Program-made: the position numbers and the translations under genes
In this document: positions 37,220-49,310 of the stretch, piece by piece
Layout: each line of letters opens with the position of its first letter
Position numbering within the stretch: position 1 is the first letter of the stretch
The notes under the pieces: model-generated
Told to the model about the DNA's origin: nothing
What the model saw: only the letters and a program-made list of their open reading frames with translations
The model's database searches: none
From: Amyelois transitella
Lineage: Eukaryota; Arthropoda; Insecta; Lepidoptera; Pyralidae
DNA: 64,000 bases
NCBI RefSeq assembly: GCF_032362555.1
Contig: NC_083523.1
Coordinates: forward strand, 8,903,501 to 8,967,500
Direction: 5' to 3'

Positions 37220-37338
37220 GTCAACGTCCATACCACATTGAAAACACCGGTTCTCGTCTGATCACCGAAGTTAAGCAATGTCGGGCGTGGTCAGTACTTG
37301 GATGGGTGACCGCCTGGGAACACCACGTGATGTTGACT
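37220..37338 (+). rRNA. 5S rRNA gene, variant with compensatory changes
   Basis: 119 nt followed by TTTTT. Compared with the copy at 24418 it differs in helix I (GTCAAC with GTTGAC instead of GCCAAC with GTTGGY) and in helix II (CACATTG with CAATGT instead of CACGTTG with CAACGT). In both helices the partner base changed too, so pairing is kept. This argues it is, or recently was, under selection as an RNA. Confidence 0.93.
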
Positions 37339-37557
37339 TTTTGTCCACATTTTAATATTTTAATGTAAGTAGATTTCTTGTGGCTAGTATTTTTAAAATC
37401 ACATTTATTTTGTCATAATACAACAGTAAACTTTATCATTAAGTGTCGCTTGTAATTAATTATGCAAAAACATAATTATTGTTTTTATGAAACTTGAAGT
37501 TCTTAAGAATACTGGGTAATTAAGTATTTTATACTTAACTACAATTATACAAAGATG

Positions 37558-37612
37558 TAGTCTCTGCCTACTCCTCCGGGAAAAAGGCGTGATTTTATGT
37601 ATGTATGTACCT
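37558..37612 (+). mobile_element. Family B LINE tail fragment
   Basis: GATGTAGTCTCTGCCTACTCC to the TATG tail. Confidence 0.75.
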
Positions 37613-37867
37613 ACTACAATTATATAAAGTTAATATTTTGTTCCGTGTTCTCATGAATGGAGGACATTATAATAATTACTACACAATATGTTTGATCGTG
37701 ACTTTGCTAACAAATTTCTCTTAGGCGCTTATTTGATTCACGCTGTGACAAAAAACTGCAGAAAAGAAAAATAAAAAACTTATAACTATAAACTTATCGT
37801 CAAATTAAATTAAGTTTTAGCTAACAACTACTGACAACCCAAAGATAGGCTAGTAGGCTTCTAGGTA

Positions 37868-38330
37868 GTAAGTTCGAGACTTGTCCTGATACTAACTCAA
37901 CGACACTATATTTAAAAAACTAGCTGTGCCCGCGACTCCGTCCGCGTGGAATAATTATTTTGGGCATCATTGAAGCCATCAAGTATGAATAATTTTGCCC
38001 GTTTTTTTCACATTTTCTATTATTTCTTCGCTCCTTATAGTTGCAGCGTGATGTTATATAGCCTAAGCCTTCCTTGATAAATGGTCTATTCAACACAAAA
38101 ATAATTTTTCAATTTGAACCAGTAGTTCTTATGATTAGCGCGTTCAAACAAACAAACTCTTCAGCTTTATAATATTAGTATAGATAATACTCAAATAGAT
38201 AAACATCCAAGTTCCATACCAATCAGAAATAGTTCTTTTCCATCAACACCTGACCGGTGATCAAACCCGGCACCTTTTTGACTCAGAAACTAGCATCTAT
38301 AAACTGCGCCAACAAGGCTGAGAATTTATC
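37868..38330 (-). mobile_element. Family C SINE split by a Helitron
   Basis: 37868-37919 is the SINE tail side (AAGTTCGAGACTTG, ATACTAACTCAACG). 38185-38330 is the body and head (AATAGATAAACATCC, GATCAAACCCGGCACC). The two join at the family's usual internal order once 37920-38184 is removed. Confidence 0.82.
37920..38184 (-). mobile_element. Family D Helitron-like element, full length
   Basis: On the minus strand starts TCTATACTAATATTATAAAGC (38184) and ends CGCGGACGGAGTCGCGGGCACAG-CTAG (37920). 265 bp, no ORF. No target duplication is expected for Helitrons, and none is evident. Confidence 0.87.
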
Positions 38331-38899
38331 TTATTTTCTTAAAATAAGTTCAAAATGAATATCACGTACCCAATTAGACCAAATTCAAATCTGAACTAAA
38401 TCCTTCCACATAATTTAAGGGTCTCTGATATACGTGATTAACAAACACCAATTTGTATATAGTATATGTATAATATATAGAGCGCGTAGTAGGTATATGC
38501 TTAATGACTCTTTTCTTCATAAACCAACGTTTCTTTTCTACATACATTTACATTATCACATCTTTTTTCCTTACGGGTAAGACAGAAACAACAACCACGA
38601 TAAGACTGAATGAGTTTATTTCAAAAATTTAAAAATTTATATTTCGCGTGTTATTCCATTGCGCACTCTGATGCCTAATTTAGTAAAACTTTAAACCCCT
38701 CTGAGGTACCTACACCAATTAAATCACTCTCCCTCGGGATAGCCGTATAATGAAAACTGCAAAATATTAATTACAATACCGTATAAGCCGTGCAAAGTAG
38801 ACTATACGAGTATTAGTGGGTGTCACCCTTTAGTTCGCAATCTGTTCGGATAGGTGAATGAAGTTTTGAAGATTAAATCTTTTACATAAAACTCTCAAT

Positions 38900-39285
38900 T
38901 GAATCATAAGGGCAAACAGCTGATCGTGGCCCATCAGTCTTTTCAAGACGTTATTATATGTATGTATGTATATCCTATAACTCTTCTGTTAGTATAACTT
39001 GCTTGATTGATTCGCCCATCGCCTATAAGGAGAATCCCAAGTTTATTAGGCGTTTTCTGTACTATATACATATGGTCACGTCTATATCCCTTGCGGGGTA
39101 GACAGAGCCAACAGTCTTGAAAAGACTGAAAGCCCACGTACAGCTTTATGATTGAATTGAGATTCAAATAGTGACAGGTTGCTAGCAAATCGCCTACAAG
39201 AGGAATCCTATCCCTTAGCCGCCTTTTACGATATCCATGGGAAACATTCTTAAGTTCCATTCCAAAGTGCTGCAAACCACACGGC
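38900..39285. mobile_element. Three family A pieces
   Basis: 38900-38970 plus strand (3' end); 39017-39050 minus (middle only); 39063-39285 minus (nearly complete but ending in a decayed 5' part). Confidence 0.78.
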
Positions 39286-39533
39286 TATCACAAAATGTTA
39301 AATGAAATACATTTTTCATCCCTTACCTAATCCCCTACCATACAATCAGTGTCCCAGATAAGATGTTGTTAATATCTGGCCCTATCTAATGAACTTGACA
39401 AATGGCGTTAATAAGAAACCTGTCGTGGTAGGATTAGTCACTGTTAATTGTACTGCGGCCGAAGTTATCACTTGATCAAGCGATCGAACATGTTTATCGA
39501 TAAAATTAATTTATGTTGATTTTAATCTAATAC

Positions 39534-39909
39534 TATTCTTTTTTTCTATTGGTGCCGGGAACAATAGAAAAAATAGTAGGACTACTCCATCTCTTTTCCA
39601 TGGATGTCGTAAAAGGCGACTAAGGGATCGGCTTATAAACTTGGGATTCTTCTTTTAGACGATTTGATTAGCAACCTTTAATTATTTAAATCGAATTGAG
39701 ATTTATCATTAAGCTAAACAGCTGAAAGTTGCCCTTAAAGTCTTTTTAAGACGGTTAGCTCTGTCTACCCCGCAAGGGATATAGACGTGATTATATGTAT
39801 TTATGTAAGAAAATCGACTGCGATACTCATAATAGTTATTTTCTAATCGATACTATTTAATTCAAAATGCGTCCCAACACTAAATTTATAATTTAAACCA
39901 AGCATTAAC
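39534..39909 (+). repeat. Family A copy with shared 3' flank, inverted partner of 31063-31453
   Basis: 39562-39806 is family A on the plus strand; 39807-39909 is the shared flank. A 27-bp piece of A in reverse orientation sits at 39534-39561. Confidence 0.82.
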
Positions 39910-40679
39910 GCCGCGGTAAGCGGATTACTGTTTTAAAATTAAAATGGCGACTGGTAATTAAAATGTGTCATAATATTTAGGGGGTTAAATTGGAATTATA
40001 ATTCACTAGCGAAATGACAATTATTTCTTGTACCTATCACTGGTTACTATTATTATTTTTCTACTTTTACGTTCAAATCTTGAAATAGGTACATCAATTT
40101 AAATCTACCTAGTCTTATGTTCTACGCAACAAAAAAAAAATCATGAAGAAATTTCTAAGGTCTAATCTCGTGCCAAATACCATAAACATTTTTTTTTAAT
40201 TAATTTTTTACACATACACACACAAAAAATATAAGTATCTAGTTAGAAGATGAAAAACAATATTTCAAACTATGTGTATCAAATTACAATGAATTTGCTG
40301 TCACAAAGATATTTCGAAAAGTAATAGTTTAACCGGTCACCCCTTTGCCCTGACTGTTATTCATACGAGTAGACAACCCTAACAGCCCCTAGAAGAAATT
40401 TAAGTCTTATTCCTACACATTATGATTGTCTCGGCTCATAATTTTTATGGATTGTCCCAAAGGTAAGTTACTGAAGTAGATTTAATATATGTAACAGACA
40501 GAACTAACGCTGGATTAATTATATTTTTTTTTGTTTTTTTTTTATAAATAAAAACTTTATTATTACCTTTATAAAATAAATAAATGTGTCCAATATTAAT
40601 ATGAATATTAAAAAAAATCGCAAACGAAGCTTTATTCTGGTAAAAACATTTTCGTTTCATTTATTTTGTCGTTCATCTA

Positions 40680-40916
40680 GCACCAATTAAAATAAGAATA
40701 CAACCACTCCTTATCCTTTCCATGGATATCGTAAAAGGCGACCAAGGGATAGGCTTATAAACTTGGGATTCTTCTTTTAGGCAATGGGCTAGCAACCTGT
40801 CACTATTTGAATTGATTTCTGCCATCGAGCCAAACAGCTGAACGTGGCCTATCGGTCTATTCGAGACTGTTGACTCTGTCTACCTCGCAAGGGATATACG
40901 TGACTTTATGTATGTA
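40680..40916 (+). mobile_element. Family A copy
   Basis: 5' end lost (starts near CACCAATTAAAATAAG); complete to TATGTATG. Confidence 0.88.
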
Positions 40917-41445
40917 AATCTTTTTGGAATAAATCTAATCGTTCGTTGACATAAGTACCATGGTACAGTTCTGTGATGGAACGCATAGGTATCTGATTTA
41001 ATGATACGTGTGCAAAGTTCCAAGTTGATCAGACGTTTAGAAACCCATGAAAATTAAGCTCAAAGATTCCGTTACATACATACATACATACAACCCAAGC
41101 TAATAAAAGCGTAGTAAAAACGAAATTCCATTTTCAAACATTCAAACATTCAAATTTCTTACCCAATTTTTTTGTTCTCTATTAACTAAGTAGTCAATGT
41201 TAACAAATGACCATCAATATATGCAGTTATGATTGAGAGACGTGTATTCAGACAAATACAACCGATCCGACCTGCAGGGCGAGTCGTTTGTATAGTCCAG
41301 TGATGTAGTGGTCAATTACTTTGATGGAGTCTCGTTTACTGGGAAAACTTGATTGTGCGGGCAAATTGATTGTTCAGTTATTCGTATTTATAATTATTAT
41401 ATATACTCGTACATACTATATGTACCTATGTACGTGAATCGCGTA
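40917..41445. other. Unique DNA
   Basis: Nothing recognised apart from a short (CATA)n run at 41077-41092. Confidence 0.5.
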
Positions 41446-41689
41446 TCACGTGAATATCACTTGCGAGGTAGACAGAGCCAGCAGTCTTGAAAAGACTGAA
41501 AGGCAACGTTCAGCTGTATGGCTTAATGATGGAATTGAGATTCAAATAGTGACACGTTGCTAGCCCATCGCCTAAAAAAGAATCCCAAGTTTGTAAGCCT
41601 ATCCCTTTGTCGCCTTTTACGACATCCATGGGAAAGAGATGGAGTGGTCCTATTCTTTTTTGTATTAGTGCCGGGAACCATACTGCATA
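41446..41689 (-). mobile_element. Family A copy
   Basis: Near complete; tail shortened to GTGATATTCACG-like sequence. Confidence 0.86.
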
Positions 41690-41980
41690 AAGATAGTACC
41701 TACATGCAAAACAATTTACGTATGAAAATAATACCGGATTCCATCACGGTCCCGACATTAATTTATGAACTACTGAAAGGGTTTTGTAAATCCTTGTTAA
41801 TGATAAACTGGGAAGGCCCATAAAACTGATGATACAGGGACAAAAACCAACATTCAATGGAGTTCTGGTCTTCGGACCCTCGTCCAACAAGACTGTTTAA
41901 GAATGAAAAATGAAATCAAGTGAACGGACTAATGGTTTGCATGCTGTGACTGTGAACTTAGGACAAACTTAGCCAGAGAA

Positions 41981-42046
41981 AAATTAAGAGACCATCCCAA
42001 CTCTCTTACATATGTATGTAAGAGAGTTGGGGTAATCTCTTAATTT
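41981..42046. repeat. Hairpin at the tail of a family A copy
   Basis: Inner perfect arms 41996-42011 and 42016-42031 (CCCAACTCTCTTACAT) around ATGT; outer arms 41981-41991 and 42036-42046 (AAATTAAGAGA) also pair. Confidence 0.9.
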
Positions 42047-42049
42047 CCT

Positions 42050-42282
42050 TACATGTAGTCAAGTCTATATCCCTCACGGGGTAGACAGAGCCAACAGTCT
42101 CGGAAATACTCATAGGCCACTTTCAGCTGTTTAGCTAAATGATAGAATTAAGATTCATATAAAGTGCTAGCCATTGGCTAAAAAAAATAATCCCAAGTTT
42201 AAGTCTTAGTCGCCTTTTACGACATCCATAGGATGGTGTGGTTCAATTATTTTTTGTATCAATGGCGGGAACTACAAGGCAC
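42050..42282 (-). mobile_element. Family A copy
   Basis: Diverged near-complete copy with several small deletions. Confidence 0.8.
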
Positions 42283-42529
42283 AACTTTATAAATTCTAAT
42301 AACACACAATAAAACTATACAAATAAAATGAGTTTGTCGGAAGTTCACACTTTAACTAGTCACTCAAATCTTGACCATCGTCCATTTATCACTGGCACTT
42401 ACCAAATTTGCATACAAGCATGATTAATGTACGCGCATACTCAATGAACACTGTGTGTTTGTTTAGTTGGACAGGGGTAATGTTATAAATGAAAGTTTTT
42501 TTGGCGATACATGTATAATATGATAGAAA

Positions 42530-42668
42530 AGTGATATGAGAATATACTTGTATGTAAAGATTGTATGTATAAGATGTCAGTATGGATGTTTGTTACTCTT
42601 TCACGAAAAACTACTGAACCGCGGGATTGGTCGAGTTTCCATGCGGACGAAGTCGCGGGCGGCCTCTA
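42530..42668 (+). mobile_element. Family D Helitron, internally deleted
   Basis: GATGTCAGTATGGATGTTTG, CTCTTTCACGAAAAACTACTG, and GCGGACGAAGTCGCGGGCGGCCTCTA; final CTAG changed to CTAT. Confidence 0.7.
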
Positions 42669-42711
42669 TTATAATATAAATAATGGATAAATTACACAAA
42701 TTTATAGGTGC

Positions 42712-42846
42712 ACATAGTGATAAGTTGGTAGCTCATCGCCTAAAAAAAGGAATTCCAAGCCTATCCCTTAGTCGCCATTTACGAAATCCATGGGAAAGAG
42801 ATTGAAACGTCCCATCTTTTTGTATTGGTGCCGGAAACCACACGGC
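42712..42846 (-). mobile_element. Family A copy, 5' half
   Basis: 5' end at 42846; tail half absent. Confidence 0.82.
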
Positions 42847-43116
42847 ATAAATCTACAATACCCTTTTTTGCATCAGGAGTTGAAATATCGTTCTTTATGC
42901 AATAACCAAATTGCATCAAAACACAAGGTAAAGCATGTAATCGCTGTTTAATGCAGTCAGTTAGTCATAATACACCGCACAGGTGCACAAAACAAATGCA
43001 CAAAGTCGAAAAAATGACTAATCCCCGAGTCTGCATCGGTGTTTTAGATCAGGGAGGGTAGGAAATGTGTTTCATGTTTATATAGATATTTTTTAATTTT
43101 ATGTTTTACCTGATAT

Positions 43117-43452
43117 CTAGCTTTTACTCGCAGCTTCAATCGCGTGAACTTAGCACCATAATCAAAATGCGATGAAATAAGCACCGTCTAAAAAAAGCAA
43201 CAAAGTTAGCGCCATCTTCAAAAATCGACGAATTTAGCGCCACCTGCAAAAGCGTGCATGTTTTTCGCAGATCCCACGGGAACTATAGTTTTTACCGGGA
43301 TGAAAGGTACCCTATGTCTTTCTCCAGACCTTAAATACACACGTGATATTTCAAGAAGATTAATTCAATAGCTAACTCGTGAAGAGGTAACAAACAAACT
43401 CACTTTAGCATTTATAGTTGCATATATAAGTATACATATATTAGTTGGGATG
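43117..43452 (-). mobile_element. Family D Helitron-like element, full length
   Basis: CTAG at 43117-43120 and an ATATATTAGT end near 43452. Carries repeated GTGGCGCTAA-type blocks. Uninterrupted relative of the nested element at 29715. Confidence 0.72.
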
Positions 43453-43907
43453 TCAAATATTTAGTCCATTAATAAAAGTTACTTTTGAATGGGCAATAAT
43501 GGCCATGAAAATAATTGGTAAAGTCTTTACTAGGCGTTTCCAAGGACGGTTTATGTTTGACAGGTAAACATTTAGAGTAAATCTTATGTTCCATTTATTT
43601 AACGTCGTTTTTAGAAAGCTCTCTAAATTGTTTGTTTATTTTTTTTATTTTAGTTAAGACGAACTTGTATCTGCTTACGTATGCAAGATGATAAGCCGTT
43701 GGTTGCTGGCTCTCAGAAAAAATTTAACTTATGCACCGATAGACGACTACACTTATTCACTTTTTTCTCTGATCTAAACCGTAGCCTGTAAATCTAAGGT
43801 AAGCCTGCTCTAAATAATAGATGAGCCGTGTAAGCCCGGCAGGAATTATCGAGACGAGTCATTACTCACTGGAACAGACGAAAATAAGATATTGGTTCAT
43901 ATTTTTT

Positions 43908-44166
43908 ATGCCGTGTGGTTCCCGGCACCAATACAAAAAAGAAAAGGACCACTCCATCTCTTTCCCATGGATATCGTAAAAGGCGACTAAGGGATAGGCT
44001 TATAAACTTGGGATTTTTTTTGTCGATGGGCTAGCAACCTGTCACTATTTGAATCTCAATTCTATCATAAAGCCAAATAGCTGAACGTGGCCATTCAGTC
44101 TTTTCAAGGCTGTTGGCTCTGTCTACCCCGCAAGGGACATAGACGTGACCATATGTATGAATGTTA
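43908..44166 (+). mobile_element. Family A full copy
   Basis: Possible 9-bp duplication ATATTTTTT at 43899-43907 and 44167-44175; low-complexity, so weaker proof than others. Confidence 0.87.
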
Positions 44167-44814
44167 ATATTTTTTTTAATATCGCTATGTTATTGTGTAC
44201 GGATTCAGGTATGGGGAGATTTAGTGTGAAATTTATTAATGGAATGTTTAACCATTTAACTTCCATTGTGTATTTTTGCTTCACATTTTTCTCCGATTTA
44301 AGATCTAATATCATTTTCCACGTTTTACCCTGTAACAAGTAAATATAATATAACTATTATAATTTATAACTAATTTATAACATGTTACAACGATCTGAGG
44401 ACAACGAGCGACAGTAACGTTTACAAATAGTATTATTTTATAAGCTTTACTACCTGTATTGTTTATAAAAAGTATAATGCAACGCAAAAATTTAAAATCA
44501 TTTAATGAATTGTAAGTTCTCAATACGAAATAAGAACGAGATATAACCCTGATAATGCAAGCACAACAACAATACTACTCCATTTGTCAAAACTCGCGAC
44601 CGTTCGCAAAACATCTAGACAGAGTTTCGTACAGACGAGATTCGTTTTTCCACATCCGTTCTGGGTATTCAAATTTGACAATGACAAAATATGCGGTCAT
44701 TTCCGAGCGAAAGTCGCACAGTTTTCGTGTCAAATGGAAAGGGGTGATGAGGCGTGATAGATTGTGGTTCATTGTCATTTTGGACAATGGATGAACACAG
44801 TTTTATTAAACAAG

Positions 44815-44918
44815 TATCACCAAAGAAGTACGAAGGGATATAGTCACGTCTATATAGAAGTATAGAAGTACGAAGGGATATAGACGTGACTATATCCCTT
44901 CGTACTTCTTTGGTGATA
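44815..44918. repeat. Perfect 40-bp inverted repeat, 24-bp loop
   Basis: Arms 44815-44854 and 44879-44918 are exact complements; the loop repeats AGAAGTA-CGAAGGGATA from the arm. The ATATCCCTT/ACGTCTATA part resembles the family A tail, but the rest does not. Confidence 0.95.
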
Positions 44919-44947
44919 TGATACTATTTATGTATATATCCAAATTA

Positions 44948-45218
44948 TCTATAGGTACTATAATATTATTAAGCTGAAGAGTTTGTTTATTTGAACGCGC
45001 TAATCTCAGGAGCTACTGGTTTGAATTGAAAAGTTATTGTTGTGTTGAATAGACCATTTATCGAGGAAGGCTTTAGGCTATATAACATCACGCTGCATCT
45101 TTGAGGAGCGAAAAAGTATTGGAAAATGTAAAAAAACGAGGAAAATTATTCATCCTTGAGGGCTTCAATGATGCCCAAAATAACTATTCCACGCGGACGA
45201 AGTAGCGGGCACAACTAG
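44948..45218 (+). mobile_element. Family D Helitron-like element, near full length
   Basis: 5' TCTATAGGTACTATAATATT; 3' CGCGGACGAAGTAGCGGGCACAA-CTAG. Same subfamily as 13167-13455. Confidence 0.8.
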
Positions 45219-45796
45219 TATAAAATGAAAACCAAACAACATTTGAGGAAAATATTCCTTGTAATATAGAATTAATGGCGCGAAATCACATTTTTTTATC
45301 AGCCCTCACTCCAAGCGACACTTGACCAACCAAATCCAAGCATAGATATACAATCTTTACAGCCAGCATTACCGTGTTAAGCGACCCATTTCGAAATGCC
45401 CCTCCAACACTCAAGCCTCCGTATGTAAATGGTATCGCAAATTTATTGTTATAACTTCTCTTTTGCTAAGTGATATTCGTTCTCCGAAAATATGCTCCTA
45501 CATTTACCCTCAAGCCACCAGTTTATGAAGAACTCTCAATTTGTATACGCCTCGTTAGGTTTGTTCGGCAATTGTTTAGACTTGAAAGTGGTAGCAGGTC
45601 TCGTGATGTTGGTTAGTAGAATTTCTCTACAATGGTAGTTTATTCTGGATTTTACGTGATTGCGTTGGAATTGCATTGAAATTGGAGATTGTTTAATGAG
45701 AGTTTCGGAGGTGACAAATTAAGCTGATGACTCGTTTATTTACGGATGTATTTAACAGTATCGTTAAGAGGATTAAGCTATCTTACGGGTAAATTG
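45219..45796. other. Unique DNA
   Basis: No repeat or gene recognised. Confidence 0.5.
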
Positions 45797-46110
45797 TGCC
45801 GTGTGGTTCCCGGCACCAATACAAAAAAGAATATACAAAAAGTTTGCCAATTTACCTGTACATACATACATACATATGGTCACGTCTATATCCCTTGCGG
45901 GGTACACAAAGCCAACAGTCTTGAAAAGACTAAATGGCCACGTTCAGCTATTTGGCTTAATGATAGAATTGAGATTCAAATAGTGACAGGTTGCTGGCCC
46001 ATCGCCTAAAAAAGAATACCAAGTTTGTAAGGCTATCCCTTAGTTGCCTTTTACGACATCCATGGAAAAGTGGAGTGGTCCTATTCTTAATAGCCGGAAA
46101 ACACACGGTT
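45797..46110. mobile_element. Two family A pieces in opposite orientation
   Basis: 45797-45833 plus strand, first 37 bp only; 45858-46110 minus strand, near complete. Confidence 0.85.
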
Positions 46111-46912
46111 CTTTCTTGTTAATTCTATTTTATTGAATATTATTTTTTTGACATTCTTATTAATAAAGATAAAAAAACTCATTTATTTTATTACGCTCCA
46201 ACAATTTGAGATTTAATCAAACGTACGACTTCGCAAACAAAATATATTTAAACACCCATTCAAATCGTGTCACATAACATTTTACGACAAACTCAAGCGA
46301 CTATTATTAAAATCACACGAAATCGTTTTCGAAACAAACGAACGTAATATTTTACAAATTGGGGAATGGAACGTTTCTCCATCAAAAGGTCTCGTCGATA
46401 AATTAAAGGCAATGTACATGATAATGGGTCGTGGAAAATCTACATCTTCCCCTTTAATAGTGCTGACTTGGGAAACATTGAGTCGTGAAAAAAATAATTT
46501 GGATGAGGCATTCGAGATATTTTACGTTGAACTACTTTTGAACTGTCGCGTGCAACGGAATTTGTTTGTTTTGAATTTATGTATTTATTTTAACGTTTTT
46601 AAGTTATGGTTCAATTAAAAGTCGTGTATGAGTTTTTTGTTATTTTAATGGCTTTGTTTTATTGCAATTATATGTTACAGTAAAAAAAATTACAGTATAT
46701 CATCAATGTTAACTAAAATAGATAACCGCTTTTTTCTTATATTTCCTTTTTAAAAAAAATGCCGTTTCTATTGATTTTTTTTCTATCCGTCAAACATTTT
46801 CAAATCTCTTCTAAGCATTTGAAGTACTTAAAAATGTTTTATAAAAGACTCCTATTCTCACATTGAAGTAAATAACAAAGAAAATTATCTCTTTATTCAT
46901 TTTCATTTATAG
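46111..46912. other. Unique AT-rich DNA
   Basis: A 68-codon open frame at 46412-46618 has no recognisable domain. Confidence 0.45.
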
Positions 46913-47022
46913 CATAACATATAATCACGTATTTATCCTCCGCGGGGTAGACAGAGACAACAGTCATCAAGAGACTGAAAGGTCACGCTCACTTGCTAGG
47001 TCCAAAGATAGAATTAAGATTT
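46913..47022 (-). mobile_element. Family A copy, 3' half, diverged
   Basis: TCCTCCGCGGGGTAGACAGAG and the hairpin in altered form. Confidence 0.7.
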
Positions 47023-47028
47023 AAAATA

Positions 47029-47065
47029 AAAATAAATCGAATGTCACTAACATTCGATTTATTTT
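47029..47065. repeat. Perfect hairpin, 16-bp arms, 5-bp loop
   Basis: AAAATAAATCGAATGT at 47029-47044 and its complement at 47050-47065, directly beside the broken end of the family A copy. Confidence 0.93.
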
Positions 47066-47477
47066 GATTTATTTAAAACTTCATTGAACATAAATAATCT
47101 CTATCACATTTTTTTTTTCTGTGAGGTAGACAGTGCCAACTGTCTAAATGGGCTTAGTATTTATATAACACAACATCAATTTTAAAAATTTTCAGCTATT
47201 CACATGACAGAAGAAATATTTTTTTTACCACATCCAAAATTTACTAACTGAATGTTTTCAAAACGGATCGGCAGCAAACGTGTGGGGACCGCTGGCGTGT
47301 GACTAAAAGCATTGTAAATTTCACAAAATGGACTCAAGAATCGAATCCCAAGATGAAGCACCCTGTAGGTGTTTTAAAGTAACTAAGTATTAAAGCTATT
47401 TGCTTGATACTGGCACATTTTTGTGTTATGTTTTTAAATTGTATGAGAGATAGATTCGTTTGTTTTTATTGTTTCAT

Positions 47478-47561
47478 ATATACATACATACATAAACTAC
47501 TATATCTTTTCACGTTCATTGCATACCTCTTTCGCTTCATTCGCATTCATAACCCTCTTCA
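47478..47561 (-). mobile_element. Family B LINE fragment
   Basis: Minus strand GAAGAGGGTTATGAATGCG-type codons and a (TATG)n tail with the middle lost. Confidence 0.6.
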
Positions 47562-47824
47562 TGCCGTATGGTTCCCGGCACCAATAATAAAAAATAATAG
47601 GACCACTCCTTCTCTTTCCCATGGATGAAGTAAAAGGCGACTAAGATATAAGATATATGCTTATAATCTGTGGATTCTTCTTTTAGCCGATGGGCTAGCA
47701 ACCTGTCACTATTTGAATCTCAATTCTACCTATCTAAAAGCTGAACGTGGCATATCAGTCGTATCAAGACTGTTTGCTCTGTCTACCCCGCAAGGGATAT
47801 AGACGTGACTATATGAATGAATGA
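47562..47824 (+). mobile_element. Family A full-length copy
   Basis: 5' ATGCCGTATGGTTCCCGGC; tail (ATGA)n instead of (TATG)n. Abuts the family B piece. Confidence 0.87.
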
Positions 47825-48090
47825 ACGAATCAAATTACAAAATTAGGATTAAGATATTAAGGAACTTACTTATACTTCTCTCAGGTCATTGACCCATTCC
47901 GTATTCTGTTTCAAATAAACTTTATTTTAACCGCGGGTTTAACTAACCAGCCATCAGCATTAACCTTTTGATTGGCAGTTAGACTCGAGGTGCGGCATAA
48001 ACGACTTTTATAACTGGTTTTTACATATTGCAATCAAACCGTTAACTTTAGTTTTTAAGCAAATTACTTTTAAATAATAGATCAAAATAC

Positions 48091-48400
48091 TTGGCTCTGT
48101 CTACACCGCAGGGCATTTAGACCTAATTATATGTATGTATGTATGAGCTTTTAGATTATTACTTAGTTCTCGGTACTTTAATAGAAAAGGACCACTCAAT
48201 TTCTTTCCCATCGATGTAGTAAAAGGCGACTAAGGGATTAGCTTATAAACTTGGGATTCTTCTTCTAGGCGACGGGCTAGCAACCTGCCACTATAATCTC
48301 AATTCTATCATTAAGCCAAACGTGACCTATCAGTATTTTCAAGACTGTTGGCTCTGTCTACTCCGAAAGGGATATAACCGTGTTTATATGTATGTACGTG
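48091..48400 (+). mobile_element. Two family A copies in the same direction
   Basis: 48091-48147 is a tail only; 48165-48400 is near complete, with about 15 bp missing at CACTATAATC and AAGCCAAACGTG. Confidence 0.83.
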
Positions 48401-48654
48401 ATGAATTTATATCAAACCCGCGAGACAATAAAAGCTAACTGCACCATTTTAATCAGCTAAGTGCAAAGTGTATTTATCGCCAGGATGCAAATTTGATGGA
48501 ATTTTCCGCATAATTCTAATTTTGGTCGGTGCGCGGTGTATATTGAATTAATTATGATGATTAGTGATCGTGTTGGTTAACGCGTGGTTAAGTTAAACGT
48601 TAATTTTGTTTGGCACGTTGTGATTGGATATTTCGCAGACCTATTTCAACTAGT

Positions 48655-48815
48655 AAAGGGTCAGGTCAAAAGTACCCGAAACCGCCGAGCTTGTATGAAG
48701 AGAGTTATGAATGTGGATGAAGCGAAGGAAGTATGCAGAGATCGTGGCAAGTGGAAAGAGGTAGTCTCTGCCTACCCCTCCGGGAAAGAGGCGTGATTTT
48801 ATGTATGTATGTATG
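48655..48815 (+). mobile_element. Family B LINE 3' end
   Basis: Uninterrupted frame through KGQVKSTRNRRACMKRVMNV and CRDRGKWKEVVSAYPSGKEA to the stop, then (TATG)n. Best coding copy of the C-terminus in the window. Confidence 0.82.
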
Positions 48816-49310
48816 TATTTCAACTAGCTATCTGCGACTTTGGCTTTATTCTTATGTCTAATTAATATTGCTGTAAAGTTTCATGAAAATGTGTTCAGTA
48901 GTATATGCGTCAAAGAGGTACTAACAAACTTTCACATTTATTTATTTATTTAAGTATATTGCACAAAAAAATCGTACAAAAGGCGGATTTAATACTTTTT
49001 GGCATTCTCTACCAGTCAACCAGCTGACCAAACAGAAAAACTTTATGTTGGTGGTGCGATAAAGTTCACATACATACAACAATAAATACATATAAGTACA
49101 TACATAAAATAACAAAAATTCGGTTAATTTATTGTGGATCTTCCAAAGGAAAACAAAAACCTGTTCACACATGTAAGTACCTATGTCAGTATAAATAATA
49201 TGATCAACATGACATTTATTAAGACTCGGGAAATTTGAATCTGAATTGAATGGAATTGAATATGGTTATTTTTTAATTTGTTTATTGTACAAAATAAAAT
49301 GTATAACACA

